From Streptomyces violaceusniger (GTDB taxonomy: Bacteria > Actinomycetota > Actinomycetes > Streptomycetales > Streptomycetaceae): DNA of 64,000 bases. Of this stretch, positions 34,855 to 42,789 are shown piece by piece. Made by a program: the position numbers and the translations under genes. Location of the stretch: assembly GCA_005405945.1 (NCBI GenBank), contig BJHW01000001.1:3968001-4032000 (forward strand). Reading direction: 5' to 3'. The notes beneath the pieces are model-generated. The model saw only the letters and a list, made by a program, of their open reading frames with translations. It did no database searches and had not been told where the DNA came from. Within the stretch, counting starts at the first letter, position 1; every line of letters starts with the position of its first letter.

Positions 34855-36320
34855 CAGCTCGGCTCCCCGTCCCAGCCCTGGGGCAGGTGGATCATCTTGT
34901 GCTCCAGGTACGCGGAGAACCCCTCCGGGCCGAACTCCCGGCCCAGGCCGGAGTTCTTGTAGCCGCCGAACGGCCCGAGCATGTCGAGGCTGAAGGTGTT
35001 GACCGAGTAGGTGCCGGTGCGGACGCGCCGTGCGAAGTCGATGCCGTGCCCGACGTCCGCCGTCCAGACGGAGCCGGACAGCCCGTAGTCGGAGTCATTG
35101 GCGATCCGGGCCGCCTCCTCCTCGTCCCCGTACGGCAGCAGACAGATCACCGGGCCGAAGATCTCCTCACGGGCGATCCGCATGTCGTTGCCGACGTCGC
35201 CGAAGAGCGTGGGCTCCACGTACCAGCCGGTCTCCTGGGCCTCCGGACGGCCGCCGCCGGTCAGCACCTTGGCGCCCTCCCGCTGCCCCAGCGCGATGTA
35301 GTCCAGCGACCGCCGCTGCTGGCGCCGCGCCACCAGCGGCCCGACCTGGGTGGCCGGATCCAGCGGGTCGCCGACGACCAGGGCGGAGGCGGCGGCCGCG
35401 AACCGCTCGGCGATCTCGTCGTAGAGGGTGCGCGGCGCGAGGATCCGGGTCTGGGCCACACACGCCTGTCCGTTGTTCATCCAGGCGTTGGGCACGATCC
35501 CGGCGACGGCCGCCTCCAGGTCCGCGTCCGGCAGGATCACCGCGGCCGACTTGCCGCCCAGCTCCAGCGTGACCCGGGTCAGACGGCGCGAGGCCACCTC
35601 CATCACCCGCTTGCCGGCCGCGACCGAGCCGGTGAACGACACCTTGTCCACGCCCGGGTGGCCGACCAGGTACTCGCTGACCTCGCGGTCGGCAGGAAGG
35701 ATCGACAGCACCCCCTCGGGCAGCCCCGCCTCGGCCGCGATCTCCGCCAGGATGTAGGAGTCCAGCGGCGTCTCGGGCGACGGCTTGAGGATCACCGAGC
35801 ACCCCGCGAGCAGTGCGGGAGCCAGCTTCGCGGCCGCCACGAACTGCGGTACGTTCCACGGCACCACGGCCGCGACCACCCCGACCGGCTCCCGCCGCAC
35901 CAGCAGCGGCCCGAGCACCCCGGCCCGCCGCTCCTCGTAGACGAAGTCGCGGGCCACGGTGATGGCCGCGTCCCACACCATCATCGCGCCGAGCGCCTGG
36001 GCGAGGACGCTCCAGGAGTACGGGGAGCCGTTCTGCGCGCTGATGACCCGGGCGATCTCCTCGTGGCGTACGGCGATGGCGTCCTTGATCCGGGTGACCA
36101 CCGCGATCCGCTCGTCCAGGCTCGTCCGGGCCCAGGGGCCCTCGTCGAACGCCGTACGCGCCGCCGTGACCGCCCGGTCCACATCGGCGCGGGAGGCGTG
36201 CGGCACCCGGCCGATGACCTGCTCGGTGTGCGGCGAGACGACCTCGATGGTGTCCTCGCCCGCCGGATCGGCCAGCGCGCCGCCGATGAAGAGCTGCCCG
36301 TGCTCGATGAGGTCGTCCAT
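34854..36320 (-). CDS. NAD-dependent aldehyde dehydrogenase
   Basis: A 488-residue ALDH: PWNVPQFVAAAKLAPALLAG, FTGSVAAGKRV (cofactor loop), VTLELGGKSAAVILPDADLE (general base Glu), NNGQACVAQTRILAP (catalytic Cys) and EEIFGPVICLLPY. It oxidises an aldehyde to the acid with NAD. ATG 36320 has GGAAGG upstream. It is translationally coupled to the ferredoxin behind it and divergent from an MBL-fold gene; a palindromic operator lies between. The pairing with a P450-type ferredoxin suggests alcohol/aldehyde oxidation downstream of a monooxygenase. The substrate is not known. Confidence 0.93.
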   Translation of the reverse strand: MDDLIEHGQLFIGGALADPAGEDTIEVVSPHTEQVIGRVPHASRADVDRAVTAARTAFDEGPWARTSLDERIAVVTRIKDAIAVRHEEIARVISAQNGSPYSWSVLAQALGAMMVWDAAITVARDFVYEERRAGVLGPLLVRREPVGVVAAVVPWNVPQFVAAAKLAPALLAGCSVILKPSPETPLDSYILAEIAAEAGLPEGVLSILPADREVSEYLVGHPGVDKVSFTGSVAAGKRVMEVASRRLTRVTLELGGKSAAVILPDADLEAAVAGIVPNAWMNNGQACVAQTRILAPRTLYDEIAERFAAAASALVVGDPLDPATQVGPLVARRQQRRSLDYIALGQREGAKVLTGGGRPEAQETGWYVEPTLFGDVGNDMRIAREEIFGPVICLLPYGDEEEAARIANDSDYGLSGSVWTADVGHGIDFARRVRTGTYSVNTFSLDMLGPFGGYKNSGLGREFGPEGFSAYLEHKMIHLPQGWDGEPS

Positions 36321-36440
36321 CGCTGATGCCTTCCGGCCGATGACTGAGGGGTGGGTCTGACGGAGGGGTACGGGTACGTACGGCCGGCCCGCCCAGGGGC
36401 CGGGGCCCCGAGAGGGGCAGCCAATATCTGACGCTGCATC

Positions 36441-36458
36441 AGAACTGATACCAGTTCT
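36441..36458. promoter_or_regulatory. 18-bp palindromic operator between divergent aldehyde dehydrogenase and MBL genes
   Basis: AGAACTGATACCAGTTCT has seven-base arms AGAACTG and CAGTTCT around a four-base centre. It overlaps the probable MBL promoter: TATAGT at 36462-36467 is a likely -10 box. The spacing of its AAC and GTT half-sites differs from the KstR motif, so another TetR-type regulator is more likely. Confidence 0.65.
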
Positions 36459-36500
36459 CGCTATAGTGGGCAATGCTTGTGTCGAGGAGAGGGGGAGCCG

Positions 36501-37552
36501 ATGGCGCAGGTGACGCGGGTGACCGACCATGGCGGCGGAGTGTGGAGCATCCCGGTCCCGATCCCCGACAACCCACTCGGGTACACCCTGGTCCACCTCC
36601 TCGACACCGACCGCGGCCCGGTCCTGATCGACACCGGCTGGGACGACCCCACGGCCTGGGACGCCCTCACCGCCGGGCTCGCCGCGTGCGGCGCCTCCGT
36701 CGCCGATGTCCACGGCGTCCTCGTCACCCATCACCACCCCGACCACCACGGGCTGTCCGGCCGGGTGCGGGAGGCGTCCGGAGCGTGGATCGCCATGCAC
36801 GCCGCCGACGCCCAGGTCGTCCGGCGCACCCGCGAGGCCGAGCCCTCCCGCTGGCTGGACTACCTGGAGGAGAAGCTCGGCGCGGCCGGGGCGCCCGAGG
36901 AGCATCTGGCCCCGCTGCGCGCCACCCGCGCGTCCGGCCGTACGGGCCTCCCCGGGCAGCGGGCCGCGCTCCCCGACCGCGAGATCGTCCCCGGTGAGCT
37001 CCTCGACCTGCCGGGCCGCCGGCTGCGCGCCATCTGGACCCCGGCCACACCCCCGGCCATGTCTGCCTCCACCTCGAAGAGGCCCATCCGGCCGCCGGAG
37101 AGGGGCTGCCCGGCCATGGCCGGCTGTTCTCCGGGGACCATCTGCTGCCTGAGATCAGCCCCCATATCGGGCTCTACGAGGACCCCGACGACGCGACCGT
37201 CACCGATCCGCTCGGCGACTACCTCGACTCCCTCGAACGCGTCGCCGCCCTCGCCCCCGCCGAGGTGCTCCCCGCCCATCAGTACGCTTTCACCGACGCC
37301 CCGGCGCGGGTGCGGGCGCTGCTGGACCACCACGAGGAGCGGCTGGCCGGGCTGCTGGCGCTGCTGACCACCCCGCTCACCCCGTGGCGGCTGGCCGAGG
37401 CCATGGAGTGGAACCGCCCGTGGGAGCAGATCCCCTTCGGCTCCCGCAATATCGCGGTCTCGGAGGCGGAGGCGCATCTGCGCCGGCTGGTGAAGCTGGG
37501 CAGGGCGGAAGCGGTGCCGGGCAGCGATCCGGTGGTGTACCAGGCGATTTGA
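36501..37552 (+). pseudogene. MBL-fold metallo-hydrolase with C-terminal winged helix, one-base frameshift
   Basis: ATG 36501 follows GGGGGAG. The N-terminal half has DTGWDDPTAWDALTAGLA and VTHHHPDHHGLSG (the HXHXDH metal site). After RRLRAIWTP a G is missing near 37040-37044; in the next frame the expected GHTPGHVCLHLEE, HGRLFSGDHLLPEISPHIG and EVLPAHQYAFTDAP follow, ending with a winged-helix domain (AMEWNRPWEQIPFG, AEAHLRRLVKLGRAE), 351 codons in all. It belongs to the LACTB2-like group of thioester or phosphoester hydrolases. It is divergent from the aldehyde dehydrogenase and may share its operator. Confidence 0.82.
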
Positions 37553-37565
37553 GTGACGCATGGGG

Positions 37566-37586
37566 TGCCGGTTCGACGAACCGGCA
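37566..37586. terminator. Perfect hairpin behind the MBL gene
   Basis: TGCCGGTTCG and CGAACCGGCA form a ten-base stem around a single A, 13 bases after the MBL stop. It fits a terminator, or a regulator site for the P450 gene 70 bases downstream. Confidence 0.6.
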
Positions 37587-37654
37587 GCTAGCCTTACCGA
37601 CCTGGCGCACACGCCCGCGCACACCCCGTAACAGCCGTATCAGCAGGAGCATGC

Positions 37655-39205
37655 GTGACAAGCCCCACCCGCGATTCCGACCCGACTCCGACGGCCGATC
37701 CGGCAGCAGGCCCGGCAGATCCGGCCGCTGATCCGACCCCGCCCCCGGGTTGCCCCGCGCACTCCGGCCAGGCCCCGGCCGGGCACGGGCTCGAGTCGCT
37801 ACACAGCCCCGAGTTCGCCGCCGACCCGGCCGCCACGTACGCCCGCCTGCGGGAGTACGGGCGGATCGCGCCCGTGGAGCTGGCGCCCGGCGTCCCCGTC
37901 TCGCTCGTCACCAGCTATCAGACCGCGCTGGACATCCTGCGCGGCCCCGAGACGTTCTCCAAGGACGCGCGCCACTGGCAGGCCCTCGCCGACGGCACCA
38001 TCCCCATGGACAACCCCGTGGTGCCGATGATGATGTACCGGCCGAACGCGCTGTGCAGCGACGGCGAGGAGCATCACCGGCTGCGCTCGGCGATCTCGGA
38101 CACCCTCGACCGCCTGGACATCCACGCGCTGCGCCGCTACGTGGAGCGGAGCGCCGACTTCCTCATCGACCTCTTCGGCCCCAGGGGCGAGGCCGATCTG
38201 CTCAAGGAGTACTCCGCCCGGCTTCCCCTGCTCGTCTTCAACCAGCTCTTCGGCTGCCCGCCCGAGCTGAGCGACAAGCTGGTCCGGGCGCTCTCGGCGC
38301 TCTTCGACGTCACCGAGGACTCCGAGCAGGCCAACGCCCTCCTCGCGGAGACCCTGTTCCAGCTCGTCGCCCTCAAGCGGGAGGAGCCGGGCCCGGACAT
38401 GACGTCCTGGCTGATCGCCCACCCCGCCGAACTCACCGACGAGGAGCTGATCCACCAGATCGTCGTCCTCGTCGGCGCGGGCACCCAGCCCCAGCAGAAC
38501 CTGATCTGCAACGGGCTGATGCTGCTGCTGTCCGACGAACGGTTCCGGGGCGATCTCGCGGGCGGCACCATGCTGATCGAGGACGCGCTCAACGAGGTCC
38601 TGTGGAAGGACCCGCCGCTGGCCAACTTCTGCGTCCACTACCCGCGCCACGACGTCACGGTCGACGGGCACCGGCTGCCCAAGGGCGACCCCGTCGTCAT
38701 CAGCCTCGCGGCCGCCAACAACGACCCGTACCTGCTGTCGAACCGGCGTGGCAACCGGGCGCATCTGGCGTGGAGCGCGGGCCCGCACACCTGCCCCGCG
38801 AAGGACCCGGCCCAGCTGATCGCCTCCGTCGCCATCGAGAAGCTGCTCGACCGGCTGCCCGATCTCGAACTGGCCGTTCCCGCCGAGGAGTTGGAGTGGC
38901 GGCCCGGCCCCTTCCACCGGGCCCTGGCCGCGCTGCCGGTGCGCTTCCCCCGGACGGCCGCCAAGTCCGATGAGGCGCTGGCCGAGATGGCGGCCGCGGC
39001 GACCGCGGCCATCTCGGGGGCCGTGGGCAGGACGCCCCCGTCCGCCCGGGCGGACGCCCCGGACGACGGCCCCGGCGGGACCGCGCCCTCGGCGGACCCC
39101 GCGTCCGCCGCCACGGAACCGGAACCGGAGGCCGAATCCGGCGCCGAGCACGAGGCCCGGCGCCGCTGGTGGAAGTCCCTGGCCCAGTGGTGGCGCCGAG
39201 GGTAG
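37655..39205 (+). CDS. Cytochrome P450, CYP157-like, lacking the EXXR motif
   Basis: A 516-residue P450. The haem loop LAWSAGPHTCPAKDPAQLI has the Cys ligand, and the I helix has VVLVGAGTQPQQN. At the K helix, where P450s carry EXXR, the sequence is EDALNEVLWKDPPLANF, i.e. EVLW, as in the CYP157 family (EQSLW in Streptomyces coelicolor). CYP157 genes usually sit in conservons with a kinase, Roadblock, DUF742 and GTPase genes, none of which is here. An acidic Ala/Pro/Glu tail of about 90 residues ends in RRRWWKSLAQWWRRG, a possible amphipathic membrane anchor. GTG 37655 is preceded by GCAGGAG. Confidence 0.9.
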   Translation: MTSPTRDSDPTPTADPAAGPADPAADPTPPPGCPAHSGQAPAGHGLESLHSPEFAADPAATYARLREYGRIAPVELAPGVPVSLVTSYQTALDILRGPETFSKDARHWQALADGTIPMDNPVVPMMMYRPNALCSDGEEHHRLRSAISDTLDRLDIHALRRYVERSADFLIDLFGPRGEADLLKEYSARLPLLVFNQLFGCPPELSDKLVRALSALFDVTEDSEQANALLAETLFQLVALKREEPGPDMTSWLIAHPAELTDEELIHQIVVLVGAGTQPQQNLICNGLMLLLSDERFRGDLAGGTMLIEDALNEVLWKDPPLANFCVHYPRHDVTVDGHRLPKGDPVVISLAAANNDPYLLSNRRGNRAHLAWSAGPHTCPAKDPAQLIASVAIEKLLDRLPDLELAVPAEELEWRPGPFHRALAALPVRFPRTAAKSDEALAEMAAAATAAISGAVGRTPPSARADAPDDGPGGTAPSADPASAATEPEPEAESGAEHEARRRWWKSLAQWWRRG

Positions 39206-39277
39206 CGGAGAGCTGGGTCCAGCAGGTGCGCGGTATCGGATTGCCGGGTGGTGCCCGGCCGCGTAGCGTCGCGGCGC

Positions 39278-39817
39278 ATGACCCCGACGCTGCGCACCGC
39301 GCGCCTGCTGCTCGAGCCGTACCGGCCCGAGGACGAGGACGCCTTCGTGGCGCTGTTCCAGGACCGGCGGGTGTGCCGCTGGCTGGAGGACGGCAGGCTC
39401 GCCCCGGAGGCCGAGGACCGGGCGCTCTTCGGGCGGATCTTCACCAAGGTCTACGCCCGGCGGCTGTTCGACGTATGGGCCGTCCGTGAGGACGGCCGGT
39501 ACGTCGGCCACGCCGAGATCAAGCCGACCGAGGCCGTCGGCGGCCACGAGATCGTCTACGCGCTGGCGCCGGAGGCGTGGGGGCGCGGTCTGGGGAGCGA
39601 GCTGGCCGAGGCCGTCGTCGGCCACGGCTTCGGCGCGCTCGGGCTGAGCGAGGTGCACGCCACGGTCATGGCGGCCAACGAGACGTCGCTGACCCTGCTC
39701 ACCCGGCTCGGCTTCGCGCACCGCCGTGATGTCGAGGAGGACGACGGCACGACGACGCGCTGTCTCGCGGTCGTCCGGGGCGAGGGCCGTCGACCGGCCC
39801 CATCCGTGGGCGGCTGA
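39278..39817 (+). CDS. GNAT-family N-acetyltransferase (RimJ/RimL-like)
   Basis: A 179-residue acetyltransferase: LRTARLLLEPYRPEDEDAFV at the N-terminus, YVGHAEIKPTEAVGGHEIVY, then the acetyl-CoA loop APEAWGRGLGSELAEAVVGH and the C-terminal NETSLTLLTRLGFAHRRDVE. It would transfer acetyl from acetyl-CoA to an amine of unknown identity. ATG 39278 is preferred over an upstream GTG because the fold begins at once. Confidence 0.9.
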   Translation: MTPTLRTARLLLEPYRPEDEDAFVALFQDRRVCRWLEDGRLAPEAEDRALFGRIFTKVYARRLFDVWAVREDGRYVGHAEIKPTEAVGGHEIVYALAPEAWGRGLGSELAEAVVGHGFGALGLSEVHATVMAANETSLTLLTRLGFAHRRDVEEDDGTTTRCLAVVRGEGRRPAPSVGG

Positions 39818-39841
39818 GAGCGCCCGATAAGTCGGCCGATA

Positions 39842-40002
39842 AGAGGGCGCGCGGATAGGTGGGGTGGAGGAAGGAGCGGGGCGAGGGGCAAGCATGGCAA
39901 GGCGGAGGAGGGAGGCGACGCGGAGCGTCGTCGACCGACGACAACGCCGCCAGGCGCCGCCCATCGCCCCGCGACGCCGCCCCACCTATCCGCGCGCCCT
40001 CT
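39842..40002. repeat. 161-base long-hairpin element with 26-bp inverted ends
   Basis: 39842-39867 (starting AGAGGGCGCGCGGATAGGTG) is the reverse complement of 39977-40002 with one mismatch in 26. Pairing continues inward around GCGGGGCGA, with a small internal palindrome GTCGTCGACCGACGAC at the turn. It lies between the GNAT gene and the cobalamin riboswitch. It resembles in architecture, though not in sequence, the element at 29210-29404. It may be a MITE-like insertion or a large terminator. Confidence 0.8.
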
Positions 40003-40014
40003 AAGCTGTCCGTA

Positions 40015-40165
40015 AACTTCATACGCGTCCGATCGGGGGAAGCCGGTGCGATTCCGGCGCTGACCCGCAACCGTGAGCGCGCCCTACGGGGCGTACGAGC
40101 CGGAACACCCGGGCGGGCGCGACGACGCAGGCTCCCGCCGCCGGACGACCGGCGGCGGCACCGTC
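40015..40165 (+). promoter_or_regulatory. Cobalamin (adenosylcobalamin) riboswitch
   Basis: The core GAAGCCGGTGCGATTCCGGC (40039-40058) and then GCTGACCCGCAACCGT is the conserved B12-box region, and GAGCCGGAACACCCG (about 40098) is the matching 3' element. Downstream, GCCGCCGG-ACGA-CCGGCGGC near 40137 could be the expression-platform hairpin. The first gene starts at 40284. Established behaviour: binding of adenosylcobalamin represses expression, mostly of B12 synthesis or uptake genes. This marks the five-gene operon behind it as corrinoid- or cobalt-related. Confidence 0.93.
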
Positions 40166-40283
40166 GAGGTATGCGGAGCTGAGCCGGGTGCCAGGCGTGC
40201 CGCGGAGCGTTCCGCGTGCGGCGCGGCTGGACGGCCGTGCGCGGCTGCGTGCGCCCGTCCACCGACCGAGAGGCACCACAGCC

Positions 40284-41558
40284 ATGAACATTCGCCGCAG
40301 CGTGGCGGCTCTTTCCCTCTGCGCCGCCCTGGGCGCGGCCGCCGCGCCTGCCGCCGTGGCCGACGACGGCCCTGCCGGGCGTGCCGAGGGGCTCTACGGC
40401 GCCAAGGACCCGAAGTTCGACGGGGTGTGGCGGCAGTCGCTGGCGCTGCTCGCCCAGGACGCGGTGGGCGTCACACCGGCGAAGTCGGCCGTCGACTGGC
40501 TGGCCGGGCAGGGGTGCGAGGACGGCGGCTTCGCGGCGTACCGCGCGGACCCGTCCACGGCGTGCGACCCGAAGAAGGGCGAGTTCACGGACGCGACGGC
40601 GGCGGCGGTCCAGGCGCTGGCCGCGGTGGGCGGCCGCTCCGGCACCGTGGAGAAGGGCATCGGCTGGCTGAAGCGCCACCAGAACGAGGACGGCGGCTGG
40701 GGCATGAACCCGGGCGGCCCGAGCGACGCCAACTCCACCGCGGCGGCGATCGGCGCCTTCGCCGCCACCGGCCAGGACCCGGCGAAGGTGACGCCGGCCT
40801 CGGGCAAGGGCGGCAAGACCCCGTACGACGCCCTGCTCGGCCTGCAACTGGACTGCTCGGCGAAGGCCGAGGAGCGCGGGGCGTTCGCGTACACGGCGGC
40901 CAAGGGCGAGCCCGTCGCCAACGAACTGGCCACCGCGAGCGCCGCGCTGGCCGCGCGGGGCAAGGGCTTCGTCTTCGAGACCGTCGGCAAGGACAGCGGC
41001 GCCGAGCCGAAGCCGCTGCGCTGCGCGGGCGGAAAGGGCGGGGCCGGTTCGCCCGAGGACGCCGCCGAGGCCGCCCTGGCCCACCTCTCCCGCGTCATGT
41101 CCGACACCGACGCACACCTGAAGTCGGCCATGCCCGGCGCCAAGGACCAGCCCGACTTCGGCGGCACGGCCGACGCGGTGGTGGCACTCGCCGCCGGTGA
41201 GCACAGCGCGGCCGCGGGCAAGCCGCTCCAGTGGCTCCAGAGCAAGGACAGCGGCGCGGCGGCCTGGGCCAAGGGCGACCCCGGCGCCCTCGCCAAACTG
41301 ATCCTCGCGGCCCACGCGGCCGGCGCCAACCCCCGCGACTTCGGCGGCGCCGACCTCGTCCGGCAACTGAACGCCACCGGCCCGAAGCCCGAAGCGGCGG
41401 CCCCGGGCGCGGAGTCGGACGGGAACGGCAAGAGCGAGGAGAAGAAGGACGACGGCGGCGGCGGGATCGGCGGCGTCTGGTGGACGGTCGGCGTCTGCGC
41501 GGTCGCCGGTATGGGCATCGGCTTCCTCCTGAGCGGCCGGAAGAGGCGACAGCTTTGA
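40284..41558 (+). CDS. Exported, membrane-anchored alpha/alpha-toroid (prenyltransferase-fold) protein, probable corrinoid-uptake component
   Basis: A 424-residue protein with a signal peptide (RRSVAALSLCAALGAAAAPA). The extracellular part has repeats of prenyltransferase/terpene-cyclase type: VDWLAGQGCEDGGFAAYRAD, GIGWLKRHQNEDGGWGMNPG, NSTAAAIGAFAATGQD. A Gly/Lys/Glu spacer leads to a C-terminal membrane helix (WTVGVCAVAGMGIGFLL) and a basic tail (SGRKRRQL). The alpha domain of animal transcobalamin and intrinsic factor has the same fold. Directly under the B12 riboswitch and first in an ECF transporter operon, it may bind corrinoid at the cell surface. That role is an inference. The stop overlaps the next start. 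Confidence 0.85.
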   Translation: MNIRRSVAALSLCAALGAAAAPAAVADDGPAGRAEGLYGAKDPKFDGVWRQSLALLAQDAVGVTPAKSAVDWLAGQGCEDGGFAAYRADPSTACDPKKGEFTDATAAAVQALAAVGGRSGTVEKGIGWLKRHQNEDGGWGMNPGGPSDANSTAAAIGAFAATGQDPAKVTPASGKGGKTPYDALLGLQLDCSAKAEERGAFAYTAAKGEPVANELATASAALAARGKGFVFETVGKDSGAEPKPLRCAGGKGGAGSPEDAAEAALAHLSRVMSDTDAHLKSAMPGAKDQPDFGGTADAVVALAAGEHSAAAGKPLQWLQSKDSGAAAWAKGDPGALAKLILAAHAAGANPRDFGGADLVRQLNATGPKPEAAAPGAESDGNGKSEEKKDDGGGGIGGVWWTVGVCAVAGMGIGFLLSGRKRRQL

Positions 41559-42789
41559 GCCCGCGCAGGTATGCGGCCCCGACGCGCCCCCGAGCGACGT
41601 CCGCCTGGCGTGCCACCCAGTCGGCCCCGACCCCGCGCGCGGACGCGCCCCGGACCCCGCACAACGGCCGCGCCCCGGCCCGGCACACGGACGCGGCTAC
41701 GACGGCACACGCCCAGGCGGCACCCCTGGACGCCCCGGCCACGGCACCCCCGCACGCGCCGACGCCTCCGGCCCCGCACGCAGGCGTGGCTCACACCCGG
41801 CGCACCCAGGCGGCTCCGGCCCCCCGCACGGACACGCCCCGGACCTCGCACAACGGCCCGGCCCCGGCCCGGCACACGGACGCGGCTACGACGGCACACG
41901 CCCAGGCGGCACCCCTGGACGCCCCGGCCACGGCACCCCGCACGCGCCGACGCCTCCGGCCCCGCACGCAGGCGTGGCTCACACCCGGCGCACCCAGGCG
42001 GCTCCGGCCTCGCGTGCCGACGCGACCCGGGTCCCACGCGGCCGCCCGGCTTCGGCCACCCGCGCGGACGCGGCTTCCCCACCACGTACTCGTACGCCTT
42101 TCGCCCGGTGCGGCCGCGCGGCCCGGCTGTCGCTGACCGCCGTCGCCCTGCTGCTGCCCCTCGTCGCCCTGTTCGCGGTGGTCGGCGCGGGCCAGGCCCA
42201 GGCCGACGACGGGTATCGCTACTGGTCGTTCTGGCAACGGGGCGGGGACGGCGGCAGTTGGAGCTATGCCACGCAGGGGCCCTCCTCGGCGCGGCCTGAC
42301 GACGGCGACATGGTCGGTTTCCGCTTCGCGGTCAGCGAGGACTCCGACGACGCCACCCGGCCGCGCGGCATGGCCGACTTCGCCGCCGTCTGTGCCGACA
42401 CCCCGGCCACGGACGGCACCAAACGGGTCGCGGTCGTCATCGACTTCGGTACGGCCACCGACGCGCCCGACCGCCGGACGCCGCCCGCGCCCCGTACCGA
42501 GTGCGCGCGGGTCGGCGAGGACGCGACGGCCGGAGACGCGCTCGCCGCCGTCGCGAAGCCGCTGCGCTACAACTCCGCCGCGCTGCTGTGCGCCATCTCC
42601 GGCTATCCGAAGACGGGTTGCGGGGACAAGGTGAGCACTTCCGTGGACGCCCACGCCGCCCCGAAGGGTGACGGCGGCAAGGCGGACGGCGGCGGCTCAG
42701 GCCCCTCGGCCGGGCTGATCGGCGGGCTCGCCGCCGTCGTCCTGCTCGGCGCCGCGGCGGTCTGGCAGGCGCGCCGCCGTCGCGTATGA
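41555..42789 (+). CDS. Exported single-domain protein with C-terminal anchor, partner of the toroid protein; frameshift in N-terminal repeats
   Basis: The mature part begins after LTAVALLLPLVALFAVVGAG: DGYRYWSFWQRGGDGGSWSY, ATQGPSSARPDDGDMVGFRF, two or more Cys (CADTP, TECAR, LLCAIS, KTGCG), then a Gly-rich linker, a membrane helix and ARRRRV. The YWxFW...GDxVGFRF pattern recalls DUF4430, the transcobalamin beta-domain family. Coding-like frame starts at TTG 41555, overlapping the previous stop, and passes through about 130 residues of Ala/Pro/Thr repeats. One C is missing at 41936-41939 relative to the sister repeat, after which the frame joins the domain. A shorter start at 41974 would avoid the break. 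Confidence 0.7.
41640..42010. repeat. Two ~189-base direct repeats inside the N-terminal coding region
   Basis: 41640-41825 and 41829-42010 are nearly identical (shared CGGCTACGACGGCACACGCC at an offset of 189). 189 is a multiple of three, so the duplication keeps the frame and adds 63 residues. The second copy has CACCCCGCACGC where the first has CACCCCCGCACGC, pinpointing a one-base deletion. Confidence 0.85.

Noticed and set aside
36441..36458. KstR operator between the aldehyde dehydrogenase and MBL genes
   Set aside because: Half-sites AAC and GTT are eight bases apart rather than two, so the KstR consensus is not met.
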